This document shows positions 63,132-64,000 of a DNA stretch of 64,000 bases, in pieces (the first letter of the stretch is position 1; every line of letters begins with the position of its first letter). The notes beneath the pieces are model-generated. The model was not told where the DNA came from. It worked only from the letters and a program-made list of their open reading frames with translations, and ran no database searches. The stretch is from assembly GCF_012985205.1 (NCBI RefSeq), contig NZ_JABEKS010000001.1, forward strand, positions 124,001-188,000. Reading direction: 5' to 3'. A program made the position numbers and the translations under genes. The DNA comes from Planctomonas sp. JC2975 (GTDB taxonomy: Bacteria > Actinomycetota > Actinomycetes > Actinomycetales > Microbacteriaceae).

Positions 63132-64000
63132 CCGACGTGGAGGTACTCGTGATCCAAATCATCGTGGCGATCATCGTCGCGATCGTTCTCATCTTCGTGC
63201 TGGTCACGCTGTTCCGGTCTGTGCGCATCGTGCCACAGGCGACCGCAGGAATCGTCGAGCGGCTGGGGCGCTACCACAAGACGCTCATGCCCGGATTGAA
63301 CCTGCTGGTGCCGTTCATCGATCGGCTGCGTCCTCTCATCGACATGCGCGAACAAGTGGTGAGTTTCCCGCCGCAGCCCGTGATCACCGAGGACAACCTC
63401 GTGGTCTCCATCGACACCGTCGTGTACTTCCAGGTGACGGATGCCCGTGCAGCAACCTACGAGATCGCCAACTATCTCAGCGCGGTCGAGCAGCTGACCA
63501 CCACAACGCTCCGTAACGTCGTCGGCGGGCTCAACCTGGAGGAGACGCTCACCAGCCGCGACAACATCAACAGCCAGCTGCGCAGCGTGCTCGACGAGGC
63601 AACGGGCAAGTGGGGCATCCGAGTGAGCCGCGTCGAGCTGAAGGCGATCGACCCGCCCGCGTCCATCCAGGACTCGATGGAGAAGCAGATGCGCGCAGAA
63701 CGTGATCGTCGAGCGCTCATCCTGACCGCGGAGGGCACCAAGCAGTCGGCGATCCTCACGGCGGAGGGCACGAAGCAGGCCGCGATCCTGAACGCCGAGG
63801 GATCCGCGCGTGCCCAGGTGCTCAACGCCGAGGGTCAGGCGAAGGCCATCCAGACGGTCTTCACGGCCATCCACGAGGGTCAGCCCGACAACCTGCTGCT
63901 GGCGTACCAGTACCTGCAGACTCTGCCGAAGATCGCGGAGAGCCCGTCGAACAAGATGTGGTTCATCCCGAGCGAGTTCACGGAGGCCCTGCGCGGAATC
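63128..64000 (+). CDS. SPFH/band 7 (stomatin-like) protein, 3' end cut by window
   Basis: The first 291 codons of a stomatin/QmcA-type protein. One N-terminal helix (IQIIVAIIVAIVLIFVLVTLF) anchors it; the SPFH domain follows (VRIVPQATAGIVERLGRYHK, PGLNLLVPFIDRL, ENLVVSIDTVVYFQVTDA, LRNVVGGLNLEETLTSRD), then a coiled coil with the ten-residue motif ILTAEGTKQ(A/S)A repeated about four times, and the flotillin-like ending LLAYQYLQTLPKIAESPSNKMWFIPSE. It likely forms membrane-ring oligomers with the adjacent NfeD and may regulate FtsH or lipid domains. The frame is still open at base 64000. Confidence 0.9.
   Translation, partial: MTDVEVLVIQIIVAIIVAIVLIFVLVTLFRSVRIVPQATAGIVERLGRYHKTLMPGLNLLVPFIDRLRPLIDMREQVVSFPPQPVITEDNLVVSIDTVVYFQVTDARAATYEIANYLSAVEQLTTTTLRNVVGGLNLEETLTSRDNINSQLRSVLDEATGKWGIRVSRVELKAIDPPASIQDSMEKQMRAERDRRALILTAEGTKQSAILTAEGTKQAAILNAEGSARAQVLNAEGQAKAIQTVFTAIHEGQPDNLLLAYQYLQTLPKIAESPSNKMWFIPSEFTEALRGI

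Noticed and set aside
1-64000. Prophage, insertion sequence, CRISPR array, toxin-antitoxin pair or biosynthetic gene cluster
   Set aside because: I looked for transposase, integrase, Cas, short direct-repeat arrays and clustered accessory enzymes on both strands and saw none; the accessory part (55895-61590) is made of isolated genes.

Overview
The window is a continuous stretch of chromosome from a high-GC Gram-positive actinobacterium, most likely a member of the Microbacteriaceae (Leifsonia/Microbacterium/Humibacter-like). This rests on a complete actinobacterial division and cell-wall (dcw) cluster ending in divIVA, a PASTA kinase next to a Rv2175c-type regulator, a diheme cytochrome cc (QcrC) in a bc1-aa3 respiratory branch, frequent GTG starts, many candidate leaderless promoters, and a MurE whose meso-diaminopimelate motif is altered, as expected for the B-type peptidoglycan of this family. 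Almost everything is core genome. I found no prophage, insertion sequence, CRISPR array, tRNA or rRNA gene, and no convincing new multi-gene defence or biosynthetic system.

Region by region. 1-11240: the end of a MinD-like ATPase gene, peptide deformylase, a three-copy 110-bp tandem repeat, acyl-CoA synthetase, ROK glucokinase, acylglycerophosphate acyltransferase, class II DAHP synthase, PASTA Ser/Thr kinase, its likely DNA-binding partner, a polyprenyl diphosphate synthase and a DUF3040 protein; the content resembles the M. tuberculosis block from fadD15 to the dcw cluster. 11241-31235: a long untranslated leader with MraZ boxes, then mraZ-rsmH-ftsL-ftsI-murE-murF-mraY-murD-ftsW-murG-murC-ftsQ-ftsZ-yggS-sepF-yggT-divIVA-lspA, mostly tightly packed with 4-bp start/stop overlaps. 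31305-39825: RluA-family pseudouridine synthase, dnaE, an SDR enzyme, hisD, nrdR and pyrD, with a duplicated hairpin element before pyrD.

39822-43194: an RNase HI fused to a DUF4440-like domain, a DUF3043 membrane protein, an M20 peptidase and an ErpA/HesB-type Fe-S carrier. 43463-52145: aerobic respiration, as ctaCDF on the plus strand facing ctaE-qcrC-qcrA-qcrB (and an RlmA-type methyltransferase) on the minus strand. 52376-55835: trpD and a PTS-dependent dihydroxyacetone kinase operon dhaKLM. 55895-64000: accessory genes, namely a 2H phosphoesterase, an APH-type kinase, a Tat-exported family 4 rhamnogalacturonan lyase with operator-like palindromes, small membrane proteins (SdpI-, HdeD-like), an SDR, and an NfeD/SPFH pair cut by the right edge.

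Together the genes cover wall precursor synthesis (MurC-G, MraY), its polymerisation and placement (FtsW/I/L/Q/Z, SepF, DivIVA, PASTA kinase), translation and lipoprotein maturation, replication, and terminal oxidation. The single pectin-lyase gene is the clearest niche marker and points to life on plant material. The most informative oddities are the MurE substrate motif, the two non-coding repeat families, the RNase HI fusion, and a resolvase-like inverted site in a 660-bp gene-free stretch.
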